A stretch of DNA of 64,000 nt from Vogesella oryzae (GCF_902829295.1 NZ_CADEPL010000031.1:1-64000); one strand, 5' to 3'. Positions 19,740-28,936 are shown, counted from the first letter of the stretch. The notes: generated by a model not told the origin, from the letters alone. Numbers and translations: made by a program.

Positions 19740-20185
19740 AACGATGCTTCCATCAGGATGGCATTCTCGCGCGGGCCACTATCGCTACGGTAGTACTGTT
19801 TGCGTAAACCTGTTTCCTTGAAACCGCACGACAGATAAAGCTCGCGGGCGGCCAGATTGCTCTCCCGCACTTCCAGCAGCATGCGTGAGCAGTTTTGCTT
19901 GGCAGCCAACTCCATCAGCAGCTGCAAAAGCTTGCGTCCGTACCCTTGGCGCTGCCAGGGCTTGCTGATGAAAATATTCTGCAGCTGGATTTCATCCAGA
20001 ACTTGCAGAATAACTGCGTAGCCAATGGTTTGTGCTGAAGCAGAGTTGTAGGCGAAAACCTGGTCCTGACCCGAAATCGATTCCGCATACATGGCGGCAG
20101 ACCAAGGGTGCGGAGTGCAGGATGCTTCAGCTTGTGCAATCGCTTCTGCTGTGGTGATGTCGTCGACCAGGTGCAACTCAAGCAC
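19736..20185 (-). CDS. rimI: Ribosomal protein S18 alanine N-acetyltransferase
   Basis: 149-residue GNAT protein: FISKPWQRQGYGRKLLQLLMELA carries the acetyl-CoA motif (Q/R-x-x-G-x-G), followed by MLLEVRESNLAARELYLSCGFKETGLRKQYY, typical of RimI. It acetylates the N-terminal alanine of S18. It overlaps tsaB upstream and the glycosylase gene downstream; tsaB-rimI pairing is widely conserved. Confidence 0.93.
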   Translation of the reverse strand: MLELHLVDDITTAEAIAQAEASCTPHPWSAAMYAESISGQDQVFAYNSASAQTIGYAVILQVLDEIQLQNIFISKPWQRQGYGRKLLQLLMELAAKQNCSRMLLEVRESNLAARELYLSCGFKETGLRKQYYRSDSGPRENAILMEASL

Positions 20186-20816
20186 GGTGTTGTTCCTGTT
20201 GCTCGGCTGTGGTCAGGGCAACCTTGTCACGTACATAGAGCAAGTCGGCGCTATCGCTGCGTGGGTAACGCTCCGGCGAGCGTTGAAAAAGCTGAATATA
20301 GTTCTCTGCAAGTGGCTCGCAGGAGATGAAACGCTGCGGCAGGTCGCTGAAAAGGTTGGCCGCATCGCCAGCAAGAACATCTTCCGGTTGCAATTGCAGT
20401 TGTGCGGGTGAGCAGACAGAGATGTTCGCTGCCTGCCCGTTCTGATAGCGGGCGACGTACACTTCCTGCATACGCGCATCAAGGACGGCAATGCCACTTT
20501 CCTGCGGTAAATTCAAGGCAATTGCATCCAGTGTGCAAATGCCATGCACCGGGATGGCCGCCGCGGTGCCGAGACCGGTCACGATGCCGGCTGCAATGCG
20601 CAGACCAGTAAAAGCACCTGGGCCTTTCCCGAACAAAATGGCATCAAGTTGCTGCAATGCGATGTTAGCTTGTTGCAACAGGTCTGCAATTACACTCAGG
20701 GCCAAATCGGAATGTCCCTGTTTGACGGTCTGGTGATAGCGATACAGCCGTTGCTCACTCAGCAGTGCGACTGAAAGGTTGTAATTGGAGCAATCAAGGG
20801 CAAGCAGGTGGGTCAT
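20178..20816 (-). CDS. tsaB: tRNA threonylcarbamoyladenosine biosynthesis protein TsaB
   Basis: 212 residues of the ASKHA fold: MTHLLALDCSNYNLSVAL (phosphate-1 motif), GKGPGAFTGLRIAAGIVTGLG (the TsaB signature) and VLDARMQEVYVA. It scaffolds TsaD in making t6A37 of ANN-decoding tRNAs. ATG 20816 is chosen over an upstream TTG. First gene of the overlapping tsaB-rimI-udg run. Confidence 0.95.
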   Translation of the reverse strand: MTHLLALDCSNYNLSVALLSEQRLYRYHQTVKQGHSDLALSVIADLLQQANIALQQLDAILFGKGPGAFTGLRIAAGIVTGLGTAAAIPVHGICTLDAIALNLPQESGIAVLDARMQEVYVARYQNGQAANISVCSPAQLQLQPEDVLAGDAANLFSDLPQRFISCEPLAENYIQLFQRSPERYPRSDSADLLYVRDKVALTTAEQQEQHRA

Positions 20817-20831
20817 CAACAATAGTTTCGA

Positions 20832-22046
20832 TCAGAGTTCTTCTACCCAGGCGAGGGCAGCGGTATGTAGCAAATTGAGCTGGTCAGGCTCGAGACTTAG
20901 GCCTTCCGCCAACTGCGGCAGTGTCTCCAGGCCCTGTTCCAGCGCGAGTGCTAGCCGGTAAATATTGGCGAAGCTGCCTTGCTGGTAAAGCAGGACTTGT
21001 TGCACTTCATGCGGCAGGTTGATGTGCTCAAGAATCTGCGGCATTGGCATGTCAAAAATGACATCCAGAAGTGAAAACATGCCGACAATGAAAGCGTTAT
21101 CGCAAAACTCACTGCCATGACTGGTTTCAAAAGCCAGCAACTCCATCACTCGAGCTCGGGTTATGGCGGTTTTTTGCAGGGCGGGTGCGAGTTTGTCATT
21201 CTCGTTACTGGTCACCAGCAGCAGGGTTAGCCAGCGGTAGAGTTTCTGGTAGCCCAGCACGGTTACTGCATGCCCAAAGGAGCTGATGGTCGTATTCAGT
21301 CCAGCTGCAGCGGAATTGACATAGCGTAGCAGCTTGAATGAAAGCGCAACATCGCCCTTCAGTACCTGTTCAATATCACGCAAAGGCGCATCTGCTCTGA
21401 GCAGATTGAGCAATTTCAGGGTGTTGCTGAAAGATGCATGAATAATCTTGGCGGAGAGGGTTTCCGGACGGGCAAAATAGTAACCTTGATAACCGTCCAG
21501 TCCCAGATCGCGACAAAGATTGTAGTGCTCATATGATTCGATACGTTCGCCGATACGGATTACCGGGTAGCTACGCAGGCGGGCGGCCAGGGCCTGGTAC
21601 TGCAGTTTGTCCATCGCCTGGACATCCAGTTTGACGTAGTTGGCTAACTCGAGCAGCGGTGCGGATGGCTGTTCAAAGGTAAAGTCATCAAGCGAAATGC
21701 CGAATCCCAGAGAGCGCAGGTAGCGAACGCGGGAAACAAGTTCATTGCCCGGCTGGATGTTGGCCGCAATGTCTAGCACGACGCGTCGCGGTGGCAATAG
21801 CTCGAGAAAGTCACTGCCAAGCATGGCTTCGCCGACATTGATGAAGGCCAGTTTGCTGCCTATTAGCCAGTTAGTGCCCATATTATTGAGGGCATTCACC
21901 AAGACTTGGGTATCGGCTTCCAGCGGGGCATGCGGAGCTGCGGATGCGGCATCTCCGGTACTACGAAAAAGCAGCTCATACCCGATGAGCTGCTGGTTCC
22001 TGTTCAATACAGGCTGACGCCCTAGATAGGCGGAATTGGACATCAT
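20832..22046 (-). CDS. EAL-HDOD signalling protein (degenerate EAL)
   Basis: 404 residues. The N-terminal half is EAL-like (YLGRQPVLNRNQQLIGYELLFRS, then ...KLAFINVGEAML, GFGISLDDFTFEQ, YVKLDVQAMD, DGYQGYYFARPE). The EAL signature itself is replaced by YELLFR and several metal ligands look missing, so phosphodiesterase activity is doubtful. The C-terminal half is HDOD (VLKGDVALSFKLLRYVNSAAAGLNTTISSFGHAVTVLGYQKLYRWLTLLL). The YuxH/CdgJ-type architecture is linked to motility control in Vibrio. It sits 10 bases after cheA on the same strand, so a chemotaxis or motility link is likely. Start uncertain between two adjacent ATG codons. Confidence 0.88.
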   Translation of the reverse strand: MMSNSAYLGRQPVLNRNQQLIGYELLFRSTGDAASAAPHAPLEADTQVLVNALNNMGTNWLIGSKLAFINVGEAMLGSDFLELLPPRRVVLDIAANIQPGNELVSRVRYLRSLGFGISLDDFTFEQPSAPLLELANYVKLDVQAMDKLQYQALAARLRSYPVIRIGERIESYEHYNLCRDLGLDGYQGYYFARPETLSAKIIHASFSNTLKLLNLLRADAPLRDIEQVLKGDVALSFKLLRYVNSAAAGLNTTISSFGHAVTVLGYQKLYRWLTLLLVTSNENDKLAPALQKTAITRARVMELLAFETSHGSEFCDNAFIVGMFSLLDVIFDMPMPQILEHINLPHEVQQVLLYQQGSFANIYRLALALEQGLETLPQLAEGLSLEPDQLNLLHTAALAWVEEL

Positions 22047-22055
22047 GTACAGTCT

Positions 22056-23954
22056 TTAGTAAGCGTAGTTGTCAGCGTTCCTGGCCATGATGCTTCCGGC
22101 TGTTGCATTATCCAGCTGCCCGGCAAGCAGATCTTCCATATCCAGCACCAGTACTACAGAACCATCACCAGAGAGTGTTGCACCTGCAACCCCTTTCGGG
22201 CGGATGTTCTGCAGGGGCTTAATGACAACATCGTCGCGACCGACAAACGAATCCACTGCCAGAATGAAGGATTTTTCAGCCGATTGCATCAGGACGCCAA
22301 AGTTCGGTTTTTGTGTCGCTTCCCAGTTGAGCAGGCCGGACAATGTCTTCAACGGAAGAATCTCGTCGCGTACCACGATGGTTGGGCGGCCAGAAACCTC
22401 CTGAATGGCTGTGGTGTCGATCGGGATGATCTCCCGTACCATCGCCAGCGGCACTGCAAACGGCTGATTACACGCACGAACCACCAGCACTGGCAGAATC
22501 GCCAGCGTCAGCGGCAGGGAGATACTGATACGCGTGCCTTCGCCCTGAATGGAGTTAATGTCGATGCGACCATTCAGCTTCTGAATGTTGGTCCGCACTA
22601 CATCCATACCGACACCACGACCGGATACATTGGAAATCTGGTCTTTGGTGGAGAAACCTGGCAAGAAGATCAGTTGCAGGCACTGTTTCTCATCCAGCGA
22701 GTTTGCAGTTTCGGCATCGATCAGCCCCTTGGCAATTGCCTTGCGGCGCAGCACCTCTGGGTTCATGCCCTTACCATCGTCGGTAATTTCGATAACGATA
22801 TGGTCGCCAACCTGCTCAGCAGTGAGTTCAACCAAGGATTGGGGTTTTTTGCCGCTGGCAATACGCTCTTCCGGCGACTCGACACCGTGATCGACAGCAT
22901 TACGTACCAAGTGTACCAGTGGGTCGTTCAGATCCTCGATCATGGTTTTGTCGAGTTCGGTTTCCTCGCCGGTAATAACGAGTTCCACTTCCTTACCCAG
23001 TTGGCGGGCCAGGTCGCGAGCCAAGCGAGGGTATTTCTGGAACAGACGCCCAATTGGCTGCATGCGCGTTTTCATTACCGCGTTCTGCAGATCGCTAACC
23101 AAGAGGTCTAGCTGGCTGATAGCCTCATCCAGGGAGCGGAGGGTATTGGTTTCCATGTTCCCCTGCAGAATTTCGGTACGCAGGGTTGTCAGGCGGTTCT
23201 TGGTCAGGCCGATTTCACCAGACAGGTTCAATACCTGGTCAAGCCGCACCGTATCGATGCGGATGGTATTTTCCTGGCCGGAAATCGACCCAGAGCCACC
23301 AGAGGAAGCTGCTTTTACCGGTGCTTTGGGAGCAGGTGCTACAGCTGTGGATGGTGTGCTCACTGGTGCGCTGGCCGGAATGACCTCGACAGAGGTTGGG
23401 ACCGGTGCGGCTGGTTGTGCAGCAGGAGTCGGGGTGCTGGCGACCGGGGCCGCTGCGTGTGTTTCTTGACTGCTGGTCACTGCAACGTGTAAGGCATCCC
23501 AGTCGGGCTCGTTGGTGCTGGTTTGAGCAACTATGGGGGCGCTCTCTACAACGGCCTCAAGATTGCCGGCAAGTGCTGCATCCAGTGCAGCAAGGAGTGC
23601 CGGGTCTGGTGTGGCGGGAGGGGGGCCTTGCGATAACGTGGTAAACATATCGCGGACTGCTCCGGTCGCATCCAAGATGACATCCATCAACTTGGTTGAG
23701 AGTTGGAGCTCCGAGTTGCGTAGCTTGTCGAAAAGGTTCTCTGTGCGATGGCAGACTGTCACCATCGGGGCAACATTCAGGAAGCCAGCACCACCTTTAA
23801 TGGTGTGGAAACCACGAAAGATGTCATTGAGCAATGCACGGTCATTCGGGCGCTTTTCCAGTTCGACAAGCTTGTTGTCTACATCGGAAAGCAACTCTGT
23901 TGATTCAAGCAAAAAATCTTGCAACAGTTCTTCCATGCCAGCGAAGTCGCTCAT
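22056..23954 (-). CDS. cheA: Chemotaxis histidine kinase CheA (copy 1)
   Basis: 632 residues. P1 Hpt domain with phosphoacceptor His50 in IFRGFHTIKGGAGF; a long Pro/Ala/Thr-rich linker (about 150-235) where I see no P2 domain; the P3 dimerisation helix pair (VLNLSGEIGLTKNRL...); P4 ATPase with LVHLVRNAVDHGVESPEER (N box), EITDDGKGMNPE (G1), FLPGFSTKDQISNVSGRGVGMDVVR (G2); and a P5 CheW-like domain. It phosphorylates CheY and CheB in response to receptors. First gene after cheZ in the minus-strand set; the missing P2 suggests a different CheY docking mode from the second CheA (29336-31492). Confidence 0.95.
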   Translation of the reverse strand: MSDFAGMEELLQDFLLESTELLSDVDNKLVELEKRPNDRALLNDIFRGFHTIKGGAGFLNVAPMVTVCHRTENLFDKLRNSELQLSTKLMDVILDATGAVRDMFTTLSQGPPPATPDPALLAALDAALAGNLEAVVESAPIVAQTSTNEPDWDALHVAVTSSQETHAAAPVASTPTPAAQPAAPVPTSVEVIPASAPVSTPSTAVAPAPKAPVKAASSGGSGSISGQENTIRIDTVRLDQVLNLSGEIGLTKNRLTTLRTEILQGNMETNTLRSLDEAISQLDLLVSDLQNAVMKTRMQPIGRLFQKYPRLARDLARQLGKEVELVITGEETELDKTMIEDLNDPLVHLVRNAVDHGVESPEERIASGKKPQSLVELTAEQVGDHIVIEITDDGKGMNPEVLRRKAIAKGLIDAETANSLDEKQCLQLIFLPGFSTKDQISNVSGRGVGMDVVRTNIQKLNGRIDINSIQGEGTRISISLPLTLAILPVLVVRACNQPFAVPLAMVREIIPIDTTAIQEVSGRPTIVVRDEILPLKTLSGLLNWEATQKPNFGVLMQSAEKSFILAVDSFVGRDDVVIKPLQNIRPKGVAGATLSGDGSVVLVLDMEDLLAGQLDNATAGSIMARNADNYAY

Positions 23955-24008
23955 TTTTACTTCCTTAATTGAATGTCTGCCCGCTCAAGTCAGGCGGCAA
24001 GTATGCGC

Positions 24009-24743
24009 TTAGAAGCCCAGGCTTTCGAGCAGGTCGTCGACCTGCTGCTGGCTGGTAACAACATCTGTACGACCGTCCGGGTTAACCACGGGTCCTTGCA
24101 GCAGGTCGGAGTTCAGTTCCATTTTACGGTCTGCCGGCAGGTATTCGATCAGTACGGAAAGCAGCTCGTTTTCCAGTGTTTTAACCATTTCCATGACTTT
24201 TTTGATCACTTGACCAGTCAAGTCTTGAAAGTCCTGGGCCATAACGATTTCGAGCAGCTGATTGCTAGTGGCTTCGGTCTGCTTGGGAACTTGTGCCAAG
24301 TAGTTGCGAGTTTCCAGGGCGAGCTGCTTGAACTCGGCGGTACTTAGCTGATTGGCGAACAGTTTTTCCCACCGCTGGTTAAGCGTTTGTGCCTGATTTT
24401 GCAATTCGTCCTGAATCGGCTTGGCAATGTCGGTGGCATTCAGGACGCGCTCGGCGGCATTGGCTGTCAGTGTGGCAATGTACCCCAAGCGATCTTTGGC
24501 GTCGGGAATTGCGTCTGCTACCTTTTCGAGAGACTTGTCGTAACCAAGCTCACGCAGTGTATCGTGCAGTTTGCGAGTCATTTGACCTATTTGCGCATAC
24601 ATGCCCATCACGGCTTCCGGGGACATGTCGGCTGGAATCTGGACGGGAGTATCGCTGCCGGTTGCGTTATTTTGTTGGGCGATACTGTCGAACAGGGCTT
24701 CCAGATCTGGAGAGTCGCCACTTTCAAGAATGTGGTCTGGCAC
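24009..24743 (-). CDS. cheZ: CheY-P phosphatase CheZ
   Basis: 244 residues, mostly helical. It includes LLEIVMAQDFQDLTGQVIKKVMEMVK, the catalytic helix with the conserved Gln (QDFQDLTGQ), and a C-terminal CheY-binding peptide SQQQVDDLLESLGF. It speeds dephosphorylation of CheY. The start is a GTG at 24743 (VPDHILESGD), decided by AGGAGG seven bases upstream; an earlier in-frame codon has no such site. It lies between cheY and cheA on the minus strand, the gammaproteobacterial-like cheY-cheZ-cheA order. Confidence 0.93.
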   Translation of the reverse strand: MPDHILESGDSPDLEALFDSIAQQNNATGSDTPVQIPADMSPEAVMGMYAQIGQMTRKLHDTLRELGYDKSLEKVADAIPDAKDRLGYIATLTANAAERVLNATDIAKPIQDELQNQAQTLNQRWEKLFANQLSTAEFKQLALETRNYLAQVPKQTEATSNQLLEIVMAQDFQDLTGQVIKKVMEMVKTLENELLSVLIEYLPADRKMELNSDLLQGPVVNPDGRTDVVTSQQQVDDLLESLGF

Positions 24744-24791
24744 GTTAACTCCTCCTGCGCGTAGCACTGAGTGCTTGCTTAATAATTAATG

Positions 24792-25181
24792 TTATTTGCT
24801 CAGGTTCTGGAAGATTTTGTTCATCTTTTCTTCCAGCGTTGCTGCCGTAAACGGCTTGACAATGTAGCCGCTCGCTCCAGCCGTCGCAGCCTCGATGATG
24901 TTCTCGCGCTTGGCTTCCGCGGTAATCATCAGGAACGGGATCGGCTTGAGCTGGGCATCGGCACGTACAGCGCGAAGCAGTTCAATACCTGTCATATTGG
25001 GCATGTTCCAGTCCGACACGATGAAGTCGAAATGCTGGGTTTTCAGTTTGTGCAGGGCAACTTGACCATCTTCCGCTTCATCAACGTTGGTAAAGCCCAG
25101 TTCCTTGAGCAGGTTGCGCACAATACGTCTCATTGTGGAAAAGTCATCTACCACGAGGAAACGAAGATTCTTGTCTGTCAT
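24792..25181 (-). CDS. cheY: Chemotaxis response regulator CheY (copy 1)
   Basis: 129-residue single receiver domain: [25 protein letters not shown] (acidic pair), [13 protein letters not shown] (phosphoacceptor Asp), [13 protein letters not shown] (Thr/Ala switch), GYIVKPFT (Lys). This is the canonical flagellar-motor CheY. It lies upstream of cheZ and cheA in the minus-strand set. It differs clearly from the second CheY-like protein at 28937-29302. Confidence 0.97.
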   Translation of the reverse strand: MTDKNLRFLVVDDFSTMRRIVRNLLKELGFTNVDEAEDGQVALHKLKTQHFDFIVSDWNMPNMTGIELLRAVRADAQLKPIPFLMITAEAKRENIIEAATAGASGYIVKPFTAATLEEKMNKIFQNLSK

Positions 25182-25220
25182 TAGCGTTGTCCTGACCTGG
25201 GTGGTGGTTAACCCGTTATT

Positions 25221-26156
25221 TTAACGTTGCAGGAACGGAATTAAAGTATCTGCAAGAACTGCCGGATCAAATTTTGCGACGTAAGCATCAACACCAACAC
25301 TGGCGCCCATTGCCCTGTTGGCATTCGAGGAGAGTGACGAGTGCATCACAACCGGGATGCCGCTGAAGCGATGATCTGATTTGATCAGCTTGGTTAGAAC
25401 GTAACCGTCCATTTCCGGCATCTCGGCATCTACCAGGATCAGCTTCAGGGTATCGTGCAATGATTCTTCTTCGGACCAATTGCGATTTGCCAGTACCTGC
25501 AGTTTGTCCCAGGCTTCCTTGCCGTTGTTGGCCTGATGGTATTTGATTGCCATTTTGTCGAGCACGCCGCAGATCTCTTTGCGTGCCACAACCGAGTCGT
25601 CCGCAAAAAAAACGTACTGGTCGAGTTCCAGTGGGGCTTGGGGTAGGTCCGGTACGTGAGACTCGCCGACAACACTTGCCAGAATCTGCTCTACATCCAG
25701 AATGGATACCAGTTTCCCGTCTTCGAGTTCGGTAACGGCTGTGATCAGCGTTTGCTGAGACGTGCTCATGACGTTTTCAGGCGCCCGTACTTTATCCCAG
25801 TCAACCCGAATGATGCGATCAACAGAGTCAACAAGGAATGCTTGAGTGCTCTTGTTGAACTCGGTGACGATCATGGTGCTGTAGCCGGCTTCGGTCGATT
25901 CACAGCCGATGAACTTGGCCAGCGAAATCACTGGAATAATATTGCCACGCAAAGACAATACGCCTTCTACGCCGAATGGCATATTCGGGGTCTTGGTGAC
26001 AAATGGGGTTTGCGATACTTCGCGAACCTTGAAAACGTTTATGCCAAATGTTTCCCTGGTGCCGAGGGAGAACAAGAGGATTTCCATCTTGTTGGAGCCT
26101 GCCAGCTTGGTTCTTGCATCAATACTGGCCAACAGAGAAGCTTCAGATGCCGCCAT
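25221..26156 (-). CDS. cheV: Chemotaxis coupling protein CheV (copy 1)
   Basis: 311 residues: an N-terminal CheW-like domain (EILLFSLGTRETFGINVFKVREVSQTPFVTKTPNMPFGVEGVLSLRGNIIPVISL) and a C-terminal receiver (YVFFADDSVVARKEICGVL, LILVDAEMPEMDGYVLTKLIKS, VMHSSLSS, DAYVAKFDP). CheV couples receptors to CheA and can act as a phosphate sink or adaptation element. It sits tandem with a second CheV 28 bases upstream, with similar architecture but clearly diverged. Confidence 0.95.
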   Translation of the reverse strand: MAASEASLLASIDARTKLAGSNKMEILLFSLGTRETFGINVFKVREVSQTPFVTKTPNMPFGVEGVLSLRGNIIPVISLAKFIGCESTEAGYSTMIVTEFNKSTQAFLVDSVDRIIRVDWDKVRAPENVMSTSQQTLITAVTELEDGKLVSILDVEQILASVVGESHVPDLPQAPLELDQYVFFADDSVVARKEICGVLDKMAIKYHQANNGKEAWDKLQVLANRNWSEEESLHDTLKLILVDAEMPEMDGYVLTKLIKSDHRFSGIPVVMHSSLSSNANRAMGASVGVDAYVAKFDPAVLADTLIPFLQR

Positions 26157-26184
26157 TGCGATTCCTTTTTTCTGTGTCGCTGGA

Positions 26185-27126
26185 TCAGATTTTCAACATC
26201 TCGCGGATCTTCATCGACAGCTTTTGAGGCTCGAACTTGGATACGTAGGCATCAACACCTACGGATTCGCCCAGCTTCTGGTTCGACTGACCGGACAGGG
26301 AGGAATGCATCAGTACTGGGATGCCAGCAAAACGAGGGTCCGATTTGACCATTTTTGTCAGCATGTAACCATCCATCTCCGGCATTTCCACATCGGTCAA
26401 AATCAGGTGTACCACTTCATTCAGTTTGCGACCGGCCAGTTCGGCCTGCCCTGCCATCCGCTGCAGGTCGTCCCAAGCGCGCATGCCGTTGATGGCGTAG
26501 GCGTACTTCACCTGCATGGCCTGGAAGGTGCGCTCAATCTGCTTGCGGGCGACTGCGGAGTCGTCGGCAAAATAAACCATACGCTCTTCGCGTAGCGGCT
26601 CAATGTTAAGGAACTGGTGTTCATCACTGTACATGGCGGTCTCGGCCAGTACTTTTTCCACATCCATCATCATTACCAGCGTCCCGTTTTCCAGTTCGGT
26701 AACAGCGGTAACCAAGCCCCCCATCCGGTTGGTAATCATTTCCGGTGGGACACGCATGGCTGCCCAGTCCAGGCGAAGGATAGTGTCTACTGCCTCGACC
26801 AGAAAGCCCTGGGTGTGACCGTTGTATTCGGTCACGATCATGATTTCCGGTTTTTTCTCGCTGATAACACCGGCGTACTTTGCCAGGTCGATGACAGGAA
26901 CCAGGCTGCCACGGAGGCTGACCATCCCCTCTACTGACGACGGCATTTCCGGCGCCGATGTGATCTCCGGGGTGCGCATCACTTCACGAACTTTGAACAC
27001 ATTGATGCCAAAGGTTTCTTTTCTTCCCGTACGTTGGTCCACGCCAAGCGAGAAGAGCAGGATTTCCAGTTTGTTAGTGCCTGCAAGTTTGGTGCGGGCA
27101 TCAATTTTTTTAAGCAGTTCTGACAC
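26185..27126 (-). CDS. cheV: Chemotaxis coupling protein CheV (copy 2)
   Basis: 313 residues with the same CheW-receiver layout as its neighbour: EILLFSLGVDQRTGRKETFGINVFKVREVMRTPEITSAPEMP...GMVSLRGSLVPVIDL, then MVYFADDSAVARKQIERTF and LILTDVEMPEMDGYMLTKMVKS. The start is GTG at 27126 (encoding SELLKKIDARTK next), supported by GGAGG five to six bases upstream. First gene of the minus-strand chemotaxis run (cheV-cheV-cheY-cheZ-cheA-EAL/HDOD). Divergent from the histidine kinase gene at 27327. Confidence 0.95.
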   Translation of the reverse strand: MSELLKKIDARTKLAGTNKLEILLFSLGVDQRTGRKETFGINVFKVREVMRTPEITSAPEMPSSVEGMVSLRGSLVPVIDLAKYAGVISEKKPEIMIVTEYNGHTQGFLVEAVDTILRLDWAAMRVPPEMITNRMGGLVTAVTELENGTLVMMMDVEKVLAETAMYSDEHQFLNIEPLREERMVYFADDSAVARKQIERTFQAMQVKYAYAINGMRAWDDLQRMAGQAELAGRKLNEVVHLILTDVEMPEMDGYMLTKMVKSDPRFAGIPVLMHSSLSGQSNQKLGESVGVDAYVSKFEPQKLSMKIREMLKI

Positions 27127-27326
27127 GGAAACCTCCGGAGGGTTGGCCGTCGTGTAACGGATTCGCTGACAATACTATTAATACAAGTTTCGCGCAAAAA
27201 GGCCAGCCCAGCTAGCTGACTGGTTGGACGGCCTTGTGCAAGCTGTCAAGCAGGTCTATGCGCATTATCATACTGTTCAAGCAAGTTTTACAAATCATGC
27301 GCTACTAGTGTGTAAGGATTTTAACA

Positions 27327-28487
27327 ATGCAGGGCAATAGCGAGCAGTTGCGCGAGGTCTTCGAGCACTTCAATAGCGTCACGGATGAGTTGATCCGTGC
27401 TTACAAGTTGCTGGAAAGCCAGGTGGCCGAGCTAAACGGCAAGTTGCAGCAGGCAAACGATGAGCTGCTACAGAAATCCGAGGCAAATGAAAGGTTGGCC
27501 GCCAAGTTAACCGCCTTGCTGGCAGCGATGCCGGTAGGTGTGGTCGAGCTGGATAGAGAGGGGGTTGTCTCTGCGGTCAATGAGGCTGCTACTGCACTAC
27601 TGCCTGATTTGGAAGTAAAGCAGTCATGGCAGCTGGATGCTTTGCTGGATCGGGATGCTCAGGATGGCGAGTTTCTGGGGCGACGAGGGGATGGGTCTAT
27701 CGTTTTTGTTTCTGTCGCCGAGGTGGCGCTGCAGGGGCAGGGGAGTTTTGTATTGCTGGTTGACGTAACGCATTTACGGCAGTTGCATGAGCAACTTGCC
27801 CAGCAAGCCAAGCTAGCATCAATGGGGCGGATGGCGGCATCGCTGGCGCATCAAATCCGGACGCCGTTGGCGACTGCGTTGCTTTATGCGGCCAACCTGT
27901 GCCGCAGTGATTTGCAGGAGGAGGCCAAGGGGCGCTTTGCTAGCAAAGTTGTCGACAGGCTTAGGGCCCTGGAATCATTGGTGCAGGATATGTTGAGCTT
28001 TGTTCGCTCCGGTGTGGTGGAGGGGGTGCAGGAGCGGTTTGATGTGGGCCTGCTGCTGCAGGAAGTTGAGCTGATCGTGTCTCCCTTGCTGGAAAAAAAG
28101 CATCTGCACTGGCAACTACGGGTGGGGGAAGCTGGTGCTGTACAGGCTGTGCGATCCGATCTTGTTGGCGCGCTGGTCAATTTGATTGAAAATGCATGCC
28201 AGTTTTGCCCGGATTACGGGCAGGTGTGGTTGGAGTCATCTGTCCAGGCAGGACAGGTACTACTGAGGGTGGCTAATGAAGGCGAGGCCATCCCGGATGG
28301 GCTGCAACAGCAAATTTTTGATCCATTTTTTACTACAAGGGCAAATGGCACAGGACTTGGACTTGCCATTGTCAAAAGAGTGGTCGAGGATATGAAGGGA
28401 TCGATCAGATATACGCGCGATGGTGGAATGACAGTTTTTGAGCTGAGAATTCCAATCGCTGTCGGCGCGGCCATCAAGGGGAAGTAG
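27327..28487 (+). CDS. Cytoplasmic sensor histidine kinase, FlrB/FleS-like
   Basis: 386 residues, no membrane helix. An N-terminal coiled coil (LIRAYKLLESQVAELNGKLQQANDELLQKSEANERLAAKL), a PAS-like domain (MPVGVVELDREGVVSAVNEAATALL...), a HisKA helix with ASMGRMAASLAHQIRTPLATALLYA (phosphoacceptor His in AHQIRTPL), and HATPase motifs (LVNLIENACQF, PFFTTRANGTGLGLAIVKRVVEDM). The HQIRTPLATALLYA segment resembles the flagellar kinases FleS/FlrB. Those normally precede an NtrC-type regulator; here a STAS gene and a CheY follow instead. AAGGA lies 8 bases before the ATG. Confidence 0.88.
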   Translation: MQGNSEQLREVFEHFNSVTDELIRAYKLLESQVAELNGKLQQANDELLQKSEANERLAAKLTALLAAMPVGVVELDREGVVSAVNEAATALLPDLEVKQSWQLDALLDRDAQDGEFLGRRGDGSIVFVSVAEVALQGQGSFVLLVDVTHLRQLHEQLAQQAKLASMGRMAASLAHQIRTPLATALLYAANLCRSDLQEEAKGRFASKVVDRLRALESLVQDMLSFVRSGVVEGVQERFDVGLLLQEVELIVSPLLEKKHLHWQLRVGEAGAVQAVRSDLVGALVNLIENACQFCPDYGQVWLESSVQAGQVLLRVANEGEAIPDGLQQQIFDPFFTTRANGTGLGLAIVKRVVEDMKGSIRYTRDGGMTVFELRIPIAVGAAIKGK

Positions 28488-28491
28488 TGGT

Positions 28492-28797
28492 ATGAAACCT
28501 ATCGTCAGGATAGAAGGTAAATCCGGGTCAATTGTGCTGGTCGGTCAGTTTGACTTCAACGTGCACAAGGACTTCCGCGCGGCCAGTCAGGAGTTGCTGG
28601 AGAATAGTGCGATATCCCATATCGAGGTGGATTTCGAGCAAGTGCCATATCTCGATAGCTCGGCCTTGGGCATGCTTTTGCTGTTGAAGGAGCGTGCCGG
28701 TGCCGCCGGTAAGGATCTGGCGCTGGTGAATTGTCGTGATACCGTGCGGCAAGTTCTGGAAATCGCGTGCTTCACCAAACTGTTCACTATTCGGTGA
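28492..28797 (+). CDS. STAS-domain protein (anti-sigma factor antagonist type)
   Basis: 101 residues: MKPIVRIEGKSGSIVLVGQFDFNVHKDFRAASQELLENSAISHIEVDFEQVPYLDSSALGMLLLLKERAG, the SpoIIAA-like STAS fold, with DSSALGMLL carrying the Ser that such proteins have phosphorylated. It begins 4 bases after the kinase stop with AAGGGGAAG upstream, so the two are coupled. No SpoIIAB-type kinase or PP2C phosphatase lies in the window; the partner is unknown. STAS proteins also occur in biofilm and flagellar control modules. Confidence 0.88.
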   Translation: MKPIVRIEGKSGSIVLVGQFDFNVHKDFRAASQELLENSAISHIEVDFEQVPYLDSSALGMLLLLKERAGAAGKDLALVNCRDTVRQVLEIACFTKLFTIR

Positions 28798-28936
28798 TAT
28801 CTGTTTGTCCTGTAGTAGGAGGCGGTCGCCTTTGCTGCAGGGCTGTCGGCCTTGGTAATCGGTTCTTGTGCGGCAGGTAGCAGAACTGGTTCCGGGGCGG
28901 CAATGCTACATTCCAAGGAATGATTGGATACCGGCT

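Noticed and set aside
27225-27240. Possible sigma-54 promoter (TGGACGGCCTTGTGCA) before the histidine kinase
   Set aside because: It has GG and GC at the right 10-base spacing but mismatches in both boxes, so chance is likely. Transcript 5' ends would decide.
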